The notes under the pieces: generated by a model | The model's input: only the letters and a program-made list of their open reading frames with translations | What the model was told of the DNA's origin: nothing | Databases searched by the model: none | Shown: in pieces, positions 35,095 to 47,554 of the stretch | Layout of the letters: every line of letters begins with the position of its first letter | How positions within the stretch are numbered: the first letter of the stretch is position 1 | NCBI RefSeq assembly: GCF_902459705.1 | Contig: NZ_CABPRU010000004.1 | Coordinates: 62,001 to 126,000, forward strand | Direction of reading: 5' to 3' | From: Pandoraea terrigena | GTDB lineage: Bacteria; Pseudomonadota; Gammaproteobacteria; Burkholderiales; Burkholderiaceae | Length of the DNA: 64,000 nt | Position numbers and translations under genes: made by a program

Positions 35095-37644
35095 TCAAAC
35101 CTCGCGCAACGTGTGCACCGCCGACTGACGCAGCACCGCCCGCAGGCCGCTCCATCCGCCGATCAGCGCGCAAAGCACGCCCGCGCCGACGCCCAGCAAC
35201 GGCAGCCACGGATTGAAGTGCAGCGCGAACTCGAAGACGTAGCGCGCCAGTGCCCAGCCGAGCGCGCCGGCGCCCAATGCTGCCAGCAGTCCGGCCAGCG
35301 CGCCGACAGTCACCAGTTCCGCCAGATGCACGTCGCGAAGTTGCCGCGACGACGCCCCCAATGCGCGCAAGATACCGCTCTCGCGCATCCGCTCATCGCG
35401 CGTACCCGCGAGTGCCGCATAGAGCACCAGCACACCCGCCGCGAGCGTAAAGAGGAACAGCGCCTGCACGGCGTGGATGACCTGCGACAGGATTTGCTGG
35501 ATCTGCGCGAGCAAGGCGCCCGTGTCGATCACCGTCACGTTGGGGAACTGACGCACCAAGGCATCGGCCACGCCCTGCTGCTGTGGCGCAAGATGAAACG
35601 ACGTAATCCACGTCATCGGAAAATCGCGCAGCGCGGCGGGCGGCATCACCACGAAGAAATTCACGCGCATCGATCCCCAGTCCAGCTTGCGAAGACTCGT
35701 AATCGGCGCGTCGATGTGCTGGCCCGCGACTTCAAAGCGCAGCGTGTCGCCAAGCGCCAGGCCAAGCGTCTTCGCGATGCCCTCTTCCATGGAGATCTGG
35801 GGCGTCGAGGCATCACCGTACCACTGCCCGGCTGTCACACGATTGCCTTCAGGCAGCACCGCCGTGTAAGACAGGTTGAACTCGCGCTCCGCAAGACGCC
35901 GCGCCCGCACTTCGGTGTAGCTCTCGCCGGTCACCGGCTTGCCGTTAATGGCGGTCAGACGCGCACGAATCATCGGCGAGAGCTGCACGTTCGGCAGTCC
36001 TGCGGCGTGCAATTGCGACAGCACCGGTGCATCCTGCCCCGGCTGGATATCGATGACGAAGCGGTTCGGCGCGTCCGGCGGACTCGACTGACGCCAGCCC
36101 GCGACCAGGTCGTTACGCGTCACGGCGAGCAGCAACAGCGCCATCAACCCCAGCCCGAGCGCCACCACCTGCAACGCACTGCCGAGTCCGCGACGGCGCA
36201 AGCCCGCCACAGCGTAGCGCCATCCGATGCCCCCCATCGACCCGCCCGAAGCACCGCGACGCCTGGCCCAGGCCGCCAGCACGCGAATGGCGAGCCAGGC
36301 GAGCCCACCGAACACCACGGCTGCGGCGACGAACCCGCCCGCCACCATGGCCCCGAGCCGCAAGTCTCGCGCGGCGAACAGCAGCAGGGCGCCGAAGGCC
36401 AGTGCACTTGCGCCATACGCAAGCCATCCTTGCCGACGCGCCCCGCCCACGACATCCCGCCGCAGCACATGCAGGGGCGCAACCTCGGAGAGCGGCAGCA
36501 AGGGCGGCAGCGCGAAACCCAGCAGCATCACCAACGCACTCGCCAGACCCAAGACCGCCGGTCGCCACGTCGGCGCCGGCAACCCCGCCGGGATGACGCT
36601 CCCCAACTGCGCGAGCAGCACCCAATGCGCCGCGTAGCCGAGCGCAACGCCCAACACCCCCCCCATCAGGCCAAGCCCGATGAATTCGAGCGTCACCATC
36701 CCGCGCAACGCCCGGCGTGACAGGCCCAGGCAACGCATGACGGCGCAGGCATCGAGATGGCGCTCGCTGTAGCGGCGCGACGCGATGCCCACCGCCACCG
36801 CCGCCAGCACGGCGGCGAGCAGGGCCACCAGCGAGAGGAAGCGGTCAGCGCGATCGAGCGTCTGACGCACCTGCGGCTGCCCTTCCTCCAGCGATTCGAG
36901 TTGCACGCCGCGCGCCTGTTCGGCGGCCGGCCGCGCCCACGCGGCGAACCTGGCGACCTGCGCGTCCGTGCCGGCCACCAGCAGCCGGTAGGTAATCCGG
37001 CTACCGAACTGCACCAGCCCCGTCGAGGGCAGTTCGTCGAAACGCATCATGACGCGCGGGGCCAGCGATCCGAAGCCATAACCACGGTCCATTTCGCGCG
37101 TGATGACGGCGGCGATGCGTAACGTCCGATTGCCCACGCGAATGGACCCGCCGGGTTTGACGTGCAGGGCATCGAGCAGCGCGGTGTCGACCCATACCGT
37201 GCCCGGCGCGGGAATGGTCGCCGCGGGGGCATCGGGCGTGTCGGCGCCGGCATCGGGTGCCGTGCGCACACGCCCGCGCAACGGGTAGCCATCGCTCACC
37301 GCCTTGAGCGACGACAGACGGCTCGCGCCGATCTGCCCGTGCTCGCCCGGGACGCTGGCCATGCTGGGGAAATTGGCAACGACGGCCGTGGCCAGCCCAT
37401 CGGCCTGCGCCTGACGCGCAAATGCCGGCGACAGCGGGGCGTCGCCGCGCACGACGAGATCGGCGGCGAGCATCTGCCGGGCATCGCGCTCAAGGCCACC
37501 CTGCATCCGATCCGAGAGAAATCCCACGCTTGAGAGTGCGCCGACCGCCAGCAACAACGCGACGAGAAGCAGATGCAATTCGCCTGCGCGCCAATCGCGC
37601 AGGAACATCCGCCATGCCTGGCGGGCAACGTCAGTGAACCCCAT
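35095..37644 (-). CDS. FtsX-like ABC transporter permease (YbbP-like)
   Basis: An 849-residue permease with two FtsX domains, like E. coli YbbP. The first helix (about 22-42, LHLLLVALLLAVGALSSVGFL) is followed by a large periplasmic domain. Three helices then run from about 262, linking helices lie around 400-500, and a second set of three helices sits at the C-terminus (about 720-835). Such permeases work with a separate ATPase (YbbA-like) to extract or export lipids or peptides, but no ATPase gene is adjacent here. The start overlaps the end of the DUF4126 gene by 14 bp. Confidence 0.9.
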   Translation of the reverse strand: MGFTDVARQAWRMFLRDWRAGELHLLLVALLLAVGALSSVGFLSDRMQGGLERDARQMLAADLVVRGDAPLSPAFARQAQADGLATAVVANFPSMASVPGEHGQIGASRLSSLKAVSDGYPLRGRVRTAPDAGADTPDAPAATIPAPGTVWVDTALLDALHVKPGGSIRVGNRTLRIAAVITREMDRGYGFGSLAPRVMMRFDELPSTGLVQFGSRITYRLLVAGTDAQVARFAAWARPAAEQARGVQLESLEEGQPQVRQTLDRADRFLSLVALLAAVLAAVAVGIASRRYSERHLDACAVMRCLGLSRRALRGMVTLEFIGLGLMGGVLGVALGYAAHWVLLAQLGSVIPAGLPAPTWRPAVLGLASALVMLLGFALPPLLPLSEVAPLHVLRRDVVGGARRQGWLAYGASALAFGALLLFAARDLRLGAMVAGGFVAAAVVFGGLAWLAIRVLAAWARRRGASGGSMGGIGWRYAVAGLRRRGLGSALQVVALGLGLMALLLLAVTRNDLVAGWRQSSPPDAPNRFVIDIQPGQDAPVLSQLHAAGLPNVQLSPMIRARLTAINGKPVTGESYTEVRARRLAEREFNLSYTAVLPEGNRVTAGQWYGDASTPQISMEEGIAKTLGLALGDTLRFEVAGQHIDAPITSLRKLDWGSMRVNFFVVMPPAALRDFPMTWITSFHLAPQQQGVADALVRQFPNVTVIDTGALLAQIQQILSQVIHAVQALFLFTLAAGVLVLYAALAGTRDERMRESGILRALGASSRQLRDVHLAELVTVGALAGLLAALGAGALGWALARYVFEFALHFNPWLPLLGVGAGVLCALIGGWSGLRAVLRQSAVHTLREV

Positions 37645-38227
37645 CGTTCCTCAATCCTTTGACCCGCGCCAGCAACGATCGCCAACCGCGCCAGACGCGA
37701 GGCAGCCACCACCACGCCAGCACGACGAAGATCAATAACATGACGAGAAAAACGGCGGGAAGGAAAAACGCCAGCGCGAGCCCGCCCACCGTCGACACAT
37801 CTTCGCCGGCTGAGGCCGCCACATTGGAGAAAGGTTCCGGCGACGTGTTGATCAGCGCCCGGCTGCCCGCCTTGGCCAGATGGGCCGTACCCGCCAGCGC
37901 ACCGTCCCCCAGCCCGGCCAGCACCATGACGGTCGGATCCATCTGCCCCAGCGCCGCCGCCCCCAGCACGATCCCGGCAGGAATGCGGATGAAGGTATGC
38001 ACAGCATCCCAGGCACTGTCGACGAAGGGGATCTTGTCGGCAAAGAACTCGATGGCCGCCAGCACGCCGGCCGTGGCGATCACCCACGTCGACGTCAGCA
38101 CGGCCAGCGAGGGTGGCAGATGCAGCCATCCCAGACGCGCCGCCATTCCCGCGCAGAACACCGTCAGGTACAAGCGCAGGCCACTGCCCCAAGACAGCCC
38201 CGCACCCAGCGCAATCGATTCAAGCAT
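37631..38227 (-). CDS. DUF4126 membrane protein
   Basis: A 198-residue inner-membrane protein of unknown function. The start MLESIALGAGLSWGSGLRLYLTVF is typical of DUF4126; further hydrophobic stretches cover most of the protein, ending in a basic tail (PRVWRGWRSLLARVK). Its stop lies inside the start of the large permease gene, so the two are translationally coupled and perhaps functionally linked. Confidence 0.85.
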   Translation of the reverse strand: MLESIALGAGLSWGSGLRLYLTVFCAGMAARLGWLHLPPSLAVLTSTWVIATAGVLAAIEFFADKIPFVDSAWDAVHTFIRIPAGIVLGAAALGQMDPTVMVLAGLGDGALAGTAHLAKAGSRALINTSPEPFSNVAASAGEDVSTVGGLALAFFLPAVFLVMLLIFVVLAWWWLPRVWRGWRSLLARVKGLRNDGVH

Positions 38228-38508
38228 GGCGACCTCACTACCGCCGACATGACGGCGTCGCACGATCACGCGTCGCGTACCGCCGACGCGGTAACGGCCA
38301 TGGCGGGCCGCTACCCGCCCGCCCCCTTTGCCGGGCTGACTTCCCAAGTGACGCATCAATGACGCACAGTCGGCGAACGCACGCCGCCAGACAGCCACCG
38401 AGACGTAACACGACCGCTACCGCGTCATTATGCCGCGCGCTGCGACAACGCACCACCGGTGCCGGAAAACGAGGATTTGGCGTAGCCGGCTCAAGCGGAC
38501 CGGCGCGT

Positions 38509-38826
38509 TCAGGCGGCGGTCAACTTCAACCCGACGAGACCCGCGAGAATCAATGTCACGCTGGCAATACGGGCAGCGGACGCCGACTCTCCAAACAGCA
38601 CAATGCCCAGCACAAACGCCCCGACTGCGCCGATACCGGTCCAGATGGCGTACGCCGTGCCCAGCGGCAGCGAACGCACGGCCAGCGCAAGCAGCCAGAC
38701 ACTGCCGATCATTGCGCCAATCGTGAACACCGACGGCCAGAGACGCGAAAACCCTTGCGTATATTTGAGGCCGACGGCCCACGCCACTTCCAGCAAACCG
38801 GCAAAAACGAGAAGCATCCAGGCCAT
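38509..38826 (-). CDS. gdx: Guanidinium exporter Gdx (SMR family)
   Basis: A 105-residue, four-helix small multidrug resistance protein. It closely follows E. coli Gdx (SugE) along its length: [28 protein letters not shown], then [20 protein letters not shown] and [13 protein letters not shown]. The essential membrane Glu is in GLLEVAW (Glu13). The Gdx subtype exports guanidinium with high selectivity, rather than acting as a general drug pump. A guanidine-II riboswitch directly upstream confirms the substrate. The start has GGAG seven bases before it. Confidence 0.96.
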   Translation of the reverse strand: MAWMLLVFAGLLEVAWAVGLKYTQGFSRLWPSVFTIGAMIGSVWLLALAVRSLPLGTAYAIWTGIGAVGAFVLGIVLFGESASAARIASVTLILAGLVGLKLTAA

Positions 38827-38847
38827 GACAAACTCCGATGAATAAAT

Positions 38848-38896
38848 CGGGGTCGTCCCCGGAAGCGAAGAGATCCGCTTGCTGGGTCGTCCCGGC
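38848..38896 (-). ncRNA. Guanidine-II riboswitch (mini-ykkC)
   Basis: Two hairpins with the diagnostic ACGA loops. P1 is 38896-38881, with GGG-ACGA-CCC at its core and one mismatch; P2 is 38861-38848, CGGGG-ACGA-CCCCG. They are separated by 19 bases. The gdx ribosome binding site (38836-38833) follows P2 by 11 bases, and CCGAT just downstream of P2 can pair with ATCGG overlapping that site. Guanidine binding should therefore free translation. The class is known to control guanidinium exporters. Confidence 0.93.
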
Positions 38897-39015
38897 AAGG
38901 GGTTCCATCGGATGTCGAATGACGCGGCGGCGCGCCAGCTTCGCAACGTCGCAACGTCGCGAATGCGCGCCTGACCGCAAGGGAGATCGTCACACACCCG
39001 AGACAGAACGAGCCG

Positions 39016-39024
39016 ATTCTAGCA
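39016..39024 (-). promoter_or_regulatory. Extended -10 promoter of gdx
   Basis: On the minus strand TGCTAGAAT forms an extended -10 element (TGn plus TAGAAT). It would give a leader of about 180 bases including the riboswitch. No good -35 is seen. Confidence 0.45.
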
Positions 39025-39174
39025 AAGCTCGCACACCGTGGTCGTCAGTCGTGATCGGACGTCGGATCGATCACAAGGGCGCTTCGGATCGCACCGCCGC
39101 GCCACGCATGAGCCCCCCAGCGTGCCACACCACGAACCGCAGACGCCCCCCCGCCCAGTCAAACGTACCAAGGC

Positions 39175-39885
39175 TCAACCCAGCGCGTCGGTTTCAAGCC
39201 GGTAGCCGACCCCCGTCTCCGTCAGGATGTGCCGTGGCTGCGCCGGATCGGCCTCCAGCTTCTGGCGCAGGTGGCCCATGTAGATGCGCAAATAGTGATG
39301 ACTCTCCACGTGCGACGGCCCCCACACCTCCTTGAGCAATTGCCGATGCGTCAGCACGCGCCCCGCATGGCGCACCAGCGTGATCAGCAGCCGGTACTCG
39401 ATCGGCGTCAGATGCACGGGGTCTCCCGCACGCGTGACCTTGCGTCTCGCCAGATCGATGTGGATATCGCCGAACGAAATGGCTTCGTCGAGGGTTTGCG
39501 CATTGCCGCCACGATGATGGCGTCGCAGCTGTGCCCGGATCCGCGCGAGTAGCTCCGACACCCCGAACGGTTTGGTCAAATAGTCGTCGGCGCCGACATC
39601 GAGTGCCACGACCTTCTCCCACTCCTCGTTGCGAGCGGACAGCACGATGATTGGCATATCGGTCCAGCTTCGCACTTCACGAATGACCTCCACACCGTCG
39701 ATATCCGGTAGTCCCAGATCGACGATGAGCAGATCCGGCTTGCGTGTCGCGGCCTCGACCATGCCCCGCCGCCCGGTATCCGCCTCGTGCACGACCATGC
39801 CTTCGGCTTCCAGCGAGGTGCGCAGGAATCGTCGGATCTGCCTTTCGTCTTCAATCACCACGATGGTGATGGTCGGTTCACTCAT
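39175..39885 (-). CDS. kdpE: Response regulator KdpE
   Basis: A 236-residue OmpR-type regulator of the potassium pump. The receiver domain (about 6-120) has the phosphorylation site D56 in LIVDLGLPD and the conserved Lys in YLTKPFG. The winged-helix domain (about 140-230) ends LRIYMGHLRQKLEADPAQPRHILTETGVGYRL. Its start overlaps the kdpD stop by 8 bp. It should bind the site at 47854-47875 to activate kdpFABC. Confidence 0.98.
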   Translation of the reverse strand: MSEPTITIVVIEDERQIRRFLRTSLEAEGMVVHEADTGRRGMVEAATRKPDLLIVDLGLPDIDGVEVIREVRSWTDMPIIVLSARNEEWEKVVALDVGADDYLTKPFGVSELLARIRAQLRRHHRGGNAQTLDEAISFGDIHIDLARRKVTRAGDPVHLTPIEYRLLITLVRHAGRVLTHRQLLKEVWGPSHVESHHYLRIYMGHLRQKLEADPAQPRHILTETGVGYRLETDALG

Positions 39886-42757
39886 GTTCTCGGGTCGTGT
39901 CCACGTCGGGTGTGCGGGGTGTCTGCGGCTCGTCAGCGGGCATAACCGCCATATCCTCCGGGGCGGTCGTGCGCGATGCGGGCATCATGTCCGGCCCGTC
40001 CGTATTGACGCCTTCCGGACCGTCCACCCCCTCCGGCGCCATCGGTGGTGTCTCCACCGGCAACGTGAAGATGAAGCGCGCCCCCTGGCCGTCCGGTACG
40101 TTGGTGGCGTGAATTCTACCGCCGTGCGCCTCGACAATGGCGCGACAGATCGCCAGTCCGAGCCCGATGCCGGGCTTGGCGGACTCCTTTTCCCCGCGCA
40201 TGAATTTCTCGAAGATGCGTCCTTCCATGCCCGTAGGCAGGCCTGGACCATCGTCGCTCACGCTCACTTCCACCTCGTCGCCATGCACACGCGCGGCAAT
40301 CTCGATATGCGAGCCCGCGGGGGAATACTTCGCGGCGTTCTCCAGCAGGTTGGTGAACAAGCGCTCCAGCAGCACGGCATCGAAGCGCAGCAACGGCAGG
40401 TCGGCGGGCAGCCGCGTGGTCACGATGTGCCCGGCGAGCGACCGGCGGCAGGCACGCAACGACGTGCCCACCACTTCCTCGAGCATCTGCCACTGACGGT
40501 TGAGCGGCACGCCACCCGCCTGCAACTTCGCCATGTCGAGCAGATTGGTCACGAGCCCCGTCATGCGCTGCGCCTCCTCGTGAATGGCCTCGACGAGGTC
40601 GATGCGCAACGGTCCGGGCGTCTCGGCGTTGCGGCTCAGCATGCTCGCGAAACCCACGATGGACGTCAGCGGCGTTCGCAGATCGTGTGAGATTGCCGAG
40701 AGCAAGGAGTTGCGCAGCCGCTCGGACTCCATCGTCACCAGCGCATCCTGGGCAATTTCGACATAATGCACGCGCTCGAGCGCAAGGGCGATTTGTGCGG
40801 CGAACGTATCGAGCAGACGTTGCTGATCCGGCGTACCGATGGCCCCTCCCCCCTGCGGCGTGGGGGCGACCACCAGCACGCCGCGCGTGCGCATGGGCGC
40901 GCGCAGCGGAAGATAGTAAGCGTCCGACGCAGGCAACGTGTTGGTGCCCCGCCCCGCCGCTTGCTGACGGTCGTAAACCCATCGCGCCACATCGGTGTCG
41001 ATATGCGCCGGCAGGGTTTCCGAGCGCGCATTCTCGATCGGCTGCCGCACGCTCCCCTGGCTATCCGGCAGCAGCAGCGCCACACGCGCCTGAAACACTT
41101 CACGCACATGGCGCGAGCCGATTTCCACGATCTGCGGCGTGGTGAGCGCTGCCGCCAATTCGCGGGCCATGGCGTAGACTGCGCCCGTGCGACGCTCGCG
41201 CCATGTGGCCAGCCGTGCCTGGAACCGCAGGCTGGTCGTCAAATGGCTGATGACCAGGGCGACGGTAAGCATGACGGTGAATGTCAGCAGGTACTGGGTA
41301 TCGGACACCGACAGCGACATCTTCGGCGGCACGAAAAAGAAGTCGAATGCCACCACCGACAGAAACGACGCCAGCACCCCCGGCCCGCGCCCCAACCGCA
41401 TGGCCGCCACGATCACACCGAGCAGGTACAACATGGCGATATTGGCCAGGTCCAGGAACGACACGAGTTGCGCCGCGGCGAGCGACACGGTGCCGCAGAT
41501 CCCGACCGCCCACGCGTAGGCGCGCCAAGGTCCGCCCACGAGCCCCAGTTCGGGGGCCGATTCAAACCAGCCGCGCCAGTCGCCGCGCACCACGCGCCGA
41601 TCGGCCACCGCATCCCCCGCCGCCGGCCCGATCAGCACGACGTCCACGCCACGGGCGAGCCGCATCATCTGCTCGTGCAGCGGCGTGCGCGCCGTCCACC
41701 AGCGCCGGGCGCCGCTTGCGCCCACCACCAGCTTCGAAACGTTACGCATCTGGGCATAGGCGAGCAGCGTGGTCGCCGCGTCCGCGCCGTCGAGCGTGAG
41801 GGTTTCGGCGCCCAGCTCCTGCGCGAGTTTGAGCGCCGCGTAGGTGCTTTCTCGACGGACGGGCGATTGCCGCAGGATGGCGGGCGTCTCCACATGGACG
41901 GCCAACCAGTCGGCACGCAGGTTTGCCGCGAGCCGCGCGCCCGCGCGCACCAGCGCCACGCCCTCCGGCCCAGGGCCGACGGCGACGAGCAGCCGCTCAC
42001 GCGCCTGCCACACATGGCTGATCGACTGATCGGCACGGTACTCGCGCATTTGCGCATCGACGCGATCGGCCGTGCGGCGCAGCGCCAATTCGCGCAACGC
42101 GATCAGATTGCCCTTGCGGAAGAAGTTGCGCACCGCGCGCTCGGCCTGCGCAGCCATGTATACCTTGCCCTCGCGCATGCGCTCGAGCAGCTCGTCGGGC
42201 GGCAAGTCGACCAGCTTCACTTCGTCGGCCAGATCGAAGATGCGATCGGGCACGGTCTCCCATACACGAATGCCCGTGATCTGTCCGACCACGTCGTTGA
42301 GCCGCTCCAGGTGCTGCACATTGAGCGTGGTGTACACGTCGATGCCGGCATCGAGCAACTCATGCACGTCCTGCCAACGCTTGAGATGCCGCGTACCCGG
42401 CACATTCGCATGGGCGAGTTCGTCGATCAGCGCCACGGCGGGTTTGCGTGCCAGCATGCCGTCGAGGTCGAATTCTCGCAGGACGCGGCCGCGGTAGTCG
42501 ACCGACTTCTGCGGCAGCACTTCCAGCCCCTCCAGCAGGCGCGCCGTTTCGTCGCGGCCGTGCGTCTCCAGCACGCCGACCACGACATCGGTGCCCTCCT
42601 CGCTGAGCTTGCGCGCGGCCTGCAACATGGCAAACGTCTTGCCCACCCCGGCTGACGCGCCGAAGAAGATCTTCAGCCGGCCGCGCTGCTCGCGGGCTTC
42701 CTCACGCTGCAGCTTGTCGAGCAGTTCGTCGGGATCAGGGCGTTCCATGCCAGCCAT
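39878..42757 (-). CDS. kdpD: Potassium sensor histidine kinase KdpD
   Basis: A 959-residue membrane sensor kinase. The N-terminal KdpD domain has Walker A GASAGVGKT (33-41); a universal stress-type domain follows (about 255-370), then four membrane helices (about 405-505), a GAF-like domain, and the kinase core (ISHDLRTPLTSIVGF and later DDGPGLPTG, GIGLGLAICRAIVEAHGG). It is longer than E. coli KdpD (894), mainly through the C-terminal Pro/Asp-rich tail after PVETPPMAPEG. It lies after kdpC across a hairpin and overlaps kdpE. MERPDP three codons later is an alternative start. Confidence 0.97.
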   Translation of the reverse strand: MAGMERPDPDELLDKLQREEAREQRGRLKIFFGASAGVGKTFAMLQAARKLSEEGTDVVVGVLETHGRDETARLLEGLEVLPQKSVDYRGRVLREFDLDGMLARKPAVALIDELAHANVPGTRHLKRWQDVHELLDAGIDVYTTLNVQHLERLNDVVGQITGIRVWETVPDRIFDLADEVKLVDLPPDELLERMREGKVYMAAQAERAVRNFFRKGNLIALRELALRRTADRVDAQMREYRADQSISHVWQARERLLVAVGPGPEGVALVRAGARLAANLRADWLAVHVETPAILRQSPVRRESTYAALKLAQELGAETLTLDGADAATTLLAYAQMRNVSKLVVGASGARRWWTARTPLHEQMMRLARGVDVVLIGPAAGDAVADRRVVRGDWRGWFESAPELGLVGGPWRAYAWAVGICGTVSLAAAQLVSFLDLANIAMLYLLGVIVAAMRLGRGPGVLASFLSVVAFDFFFVPPKMSLSVSDTQYLLTFTVMLTVALVISHLTTSLRFQARLATWRERRTGAVYAMARELAAALTTPQIVEIGSRHVREVFQARVALLLPDSQGSVRQPIENARSETLPAHIDTDVARWVYDRQQAAGRGTNTLPASDAYYLPLRAPMRTRGVLVVAPTPQGGGAIGTPDQQRLLDTFAAQIALALERVHYVEIAQDALVTMESERLRNSLLSAISHDLRTPLTSIVGFASMLSRNAETPGPLRIDLVEAIHEEAQRMTGLVTNLLDMAKLQAGGVPLNRQWQMLEEVVGTSLRACRRSLAGHIVTTRLPADLPLLRFDAVLLERLFTNLLENAAKYSPAGSHIEIAARVHGDEVEVSVSDDGPGLPTGMEGRIFEKFMRGEKESAKPGIGLGLAICRAIVEAHGGRIHATNVPDGQGARFIFTLPVETPPMAPEGVDGPEGVNTDGPDMMPASRTTAPEDMAVMPADEPQTPRTPDVDTTREHE

Positions 42758-42783
42758 CGAATCAGTCCATCAGAAAAGCGAAC

Positions 42784-42803
42784 GCCTCGCCGTCAGGCGA
42801 GGC
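42784..42803 (-). terminator. Hairpin between kdpC and kdpD
   Basis: GCCTCGCC (42784-42791) pairs with GGCGAGGC (42796-42803) around a four-base loop; on the minus strand GTTCGCTTTTC follows. A partial terminator could lower kdpDE relative to kdpFABC. Confidence 0.5.
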
Positions 42804-42931
42804 TCGCGTCACATCATCGGTCGCCCAACGACGCTCAAAAGCGACACGCGCCGGGCGTGCCGCCAATCTACCGCAGGCGGCGAGGCAAGACCAGCCATTT
42901 GCCGGCTTGCCGCGCGCGGCGGATACCCATT

Positions 42932-43516
42932 TCAGATGCGGCCGTGCGCCAGTGCGTCCAACGCCAGGTTCAACTTCAGAACATTCACCCTGGGTTCTCC
43001 GAAAATGCCCCACTGCCGGCCTTCGGTGTATCGCGCCACGAGCGAGCGCACCGTGTCAGGCGCGAGGTCGCGCGCCTTCGCCACGCGCGTGACCTGGTAG
43101 TCGGCCGCTGCCGGGCTGATGGCCGGGTCGAGACCGCTGGCCGAGGCCGTGACCAGATCGCCCGGCACCGGCAGCGTTGCGCTCGGATCGGCTTCACGCA
43201 AGGCGGCAATGCGTGCCTTTACGGCGTCGGCGAGCGCGGGGTTGAGCGGGCCGAAGTTCGAGCCGCCCGAGGACATCGCGTTATCGGGCATCGGCGCCGT
43301 GGCCGACAGACGACCCCAGAAGTACTTCGGTTCGTCGAAATTCTGACCGATCAGCGACGATCCGACGGCTTTGCCGTCGCGGTAGATCAAGCTGCCGGCG
43401 GTTTCGCGCGAAAACGCCGCGCGGCCGATGCCGGTGACGACCAGCGGATACACCAGCCCCGTAATGACCGATAGCACGACGAACAGACTGAGCATCGGAC
43501 GCAAGAGGGTTTTCAT
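42932..43516 (-). CDS. kdpC: Potassium-transporting ATPase subunit KdpC
   Basis: A 194-residue assembly and affinity subunit of the Kdp pump. One N-terminal membrane helix (about 8-30) precedes a soluble domain with [31 protein letters not shown], and [30 protein letters not shown]-like conserved segments (the last with DLAPD). Length matches the family. It follows kdpB by 77 bp. Confidence 0.97.
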   Translation of the reverse strand: MKTLLRPMLSLFVVLSVITGLVYPLVVTGIGRAAFSRETAGSLIYRDGKAVGSSLIGQNFDEPKYFWGRLSATAPMPDNAMSSGGSNFGPLNPALADAVKARIAALREADPSATLPVPGDLVTASASGLDPAISPAAADYQVTRVAKARDLAPDTVRSLVARYTEGRQWGIFGEPRVNVLKLNLALDALAHGRI

Positions 43517-43593
43517 GACATCAATTCCTTAGAGGTTCAGCAATGTGGCCCGAACGCATGGCCGATCGGCCATCGCGTTCGGGCGCCGCGCGA

Positions 43594-45720
<2,127 letters not shown>

Positions 45721-45748
45721 GAGTGCCTCGAATGCCTCATTTCAATAA

Positions 45749-47554
45749 TCAATGCGCACCGATCATCGTCAGATGTTCGGCGACCGGACCGAGTGCAAGC
45801 GCCGGCATATAAGTGAGCGAGCCCACCAGCAGCACCGTACCGAGGAGCAGCACGACAAACAGCGGGCCGTGGGTAGGCAACGTGCCCGAGGTCGCGGCAA
45901 TGCGCTTCTTGCGTGCGAGGGCACCGGCAATCGCCAGTACCGGCACGATCACCCAGAAGCGGCCGAACCACATCGCGATCGCCAGCGTGCTGTTATAGAA
46001 CGGCGTGTTGGCCGACAGCCCCGCAAACGCGCTGCCGTTATTGTTCGCGGCCGAACTGTAGGCGTAGAGAATTTCCGAGAAGCCGTGCGTTGCCGGATTC
46101 GCGGCGCCTGCCTGCCCAGCCGGCACGAGTACCGCGAGGGCGGTGCCGAGCAGCACCAGCAATGGCGTCATGAGCACGGCCACGGCGACCATCTTCATCT
46201 CGAACGCTTCGATCTTCTTGCCGAGATACTCCGGCGTGCGTCCGATCATCAGCCCGGCCACGAACACCGCGAGCATCGCGAAGACGAGCATCCCGTAGAG
46301 CCCCGAGCCCACGCCGCCGAAGATCACCTCGCCCAACTGCATCAGCAGCATCGGCACCAGTCCGCCCAGCGGCGTGAGCGAATCGTGCATCGTGTTGACG
46401 GCACCGCACGAGGCGGCCGTCGTCACCGTCGCGAAAATGCCCGAGGCCGCGATGCCGAAGCGCGTCTCCTTGCCTTCCATGTTGCCGCCTGCCTGCGTCG
46501 CACTCGCTTGCTGATCGACACCGAGCGTCGTCAACACCGGATTGCCGGCCTGCTCGGCCGACACCGTGGCCACCGCGGCAATCGAAAATGCAATCGTCAT
46601 CGCGGCGAGCAGCGCCAGTCCCTGACGGCGATCGCCAACCATGCGCCCGAACATATGGCACAGTGCGGCCGGGATCAGGAAGATCGCCAGGATCTCCAGG
46701 AAATTCGACAGCGGCGTCGGGTTCTCGAATGGATGCGCCGAGTTCGCGTTGAACACGCCGCCACCGTTCGTGCCGAGCATCTTGATCGCTTCCTGCGAGG
46801 CGACCGGCCCCATCGGCAACGTTTGCGTCTGCGTCACGGCAGGCGTCGTCACCGGCTTGCCGGCGGCGTCGAGCTTCGGCTGACCGTCCGGGCCGAGCAC
46901 CGGATTGTCGTAATGGGTGGCCTGCAGCGTCGTCACATCCTGATAAGCGCTGAAGTTCTGAATCACGCCCTGGCTCATGAACGCCGCCGCCAGCACGATC
47001 GAGATCGGTACCAGGACGTAGAGCGTAATGCGGGTCATATCGACCCAGAAGTTGCCGATCGTCTGGGCCGTATGACGGGCAAAGCCGCGAATGAGCGCGA
47101 CCACCACGGCAATCCCGGTGGCCGCCGACATGAAGTTCTGCACTGCCAGACCGAGCATCTGCGTGAGATAGCTCATGGTCGACTCACCGCCATAGCCTTG
47201 CCAGTTGGTATTGGACACAAAGCTCACGGCCGTATTCATCGACGAGTCCGGGCTGACAGCACCGAACCCCTGCGGGTTGAGCGGCAGCCAGACTTGCCAG
47301 CGTTGCAGGGCATAAACCGCCAGGGCGCCAAGCGCGTTGAAGCCGACAAGCGCGACCGCGTAGGCGCGCCAGTGCATTTCCTTGTCGGGATCGATGCCGC
47401 ACACTCGATAGAGCGCGCGTTCCAGGGGCGCGAACCAGCGGTTCACGCGAGATTCACCGGCGAGCACGTCGGCCATGAAACGACCGAGCGGGCGTGCCAG
47501 CACCAGCAGCACGACGAGGAAAACGCCGAGCTGAATCCAGGCGTTGAGTGTCAT
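45749..47554 (-). CDS. kdpA: Potassium-transporting ATPase subunit KdpA
   Basis: A 601-residue channel-like subunit that selects K+. The four filter-like loops of the superfamily can be seen: [55 protein letters not shown], and [15 protein letters not shown]. The start [15 protein letters not shown] has GGAGG in front and overlaps the kdpF stop (ATGA); an upstream in-frame Met would run into kdpF and is rejected. Confidence 0.98.
   Translation of the reverse strand: MTLNAWIQLGVFLVVLLVLARPLGRFMADVLAGESRVNRWFAPLERALYRVCGIDPDKEMHWRAYAVALVGFNALGALAVYALQRWQVWLPLNPQGFGAVSPDSSMNTAVSFVSNTNWQGYGGESTMSYLTQMLGLAVQNFMSAATGIAVVVALIRGFARHTAQTIGNFWVDMTRITLYVLVPISIVLAAAFMSQGVIQNFSAYQDVTTLQATHYDNPVLGPDGQPKLDAAGKPVTTPAVTQTQTLPMGPVASQEAIKMLGTNGGGVFNANSAHPFENPTPLSNFLEILAIFLIPAALCHMFGRMVGDRRQGLALLAAMTIAFSIAAVATVSAEQAGNPVLTTLGVDQQASATQAGGNMEGKETRFGIAASGIFATVTTAASCGAVNTMHDSLTPLGGLVPMLLMQLGEVIFGGVGSGLYGMLVFAMLAVFVAGLMIGRTPEYLGKKIEAFEMKMVAVAVLMTPLLVLLGTALAVLVPAGQAGAANPATHGFSEILYAYSSAANNNGSAFAGLSANTPFYNSTLAIAMWFGRFWVIVPVLAIAGALARKKRIAATSGTLPTHGPLFVVLLLGTVLLVGSLTYMPALALGPVAEHLTMIGAH

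Larger units (their letters stand above)
38827..39174 (-). other. gdx leader and kdpE-gdx intergenic region
   Basis: It holds the guanidine-II riboswitch near gdx and a likely promoter near 39020. The stretch from 39030 to 39174, next to the kdpE stop codon, shows no gene or clear terminator. Confidence 0.6.
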
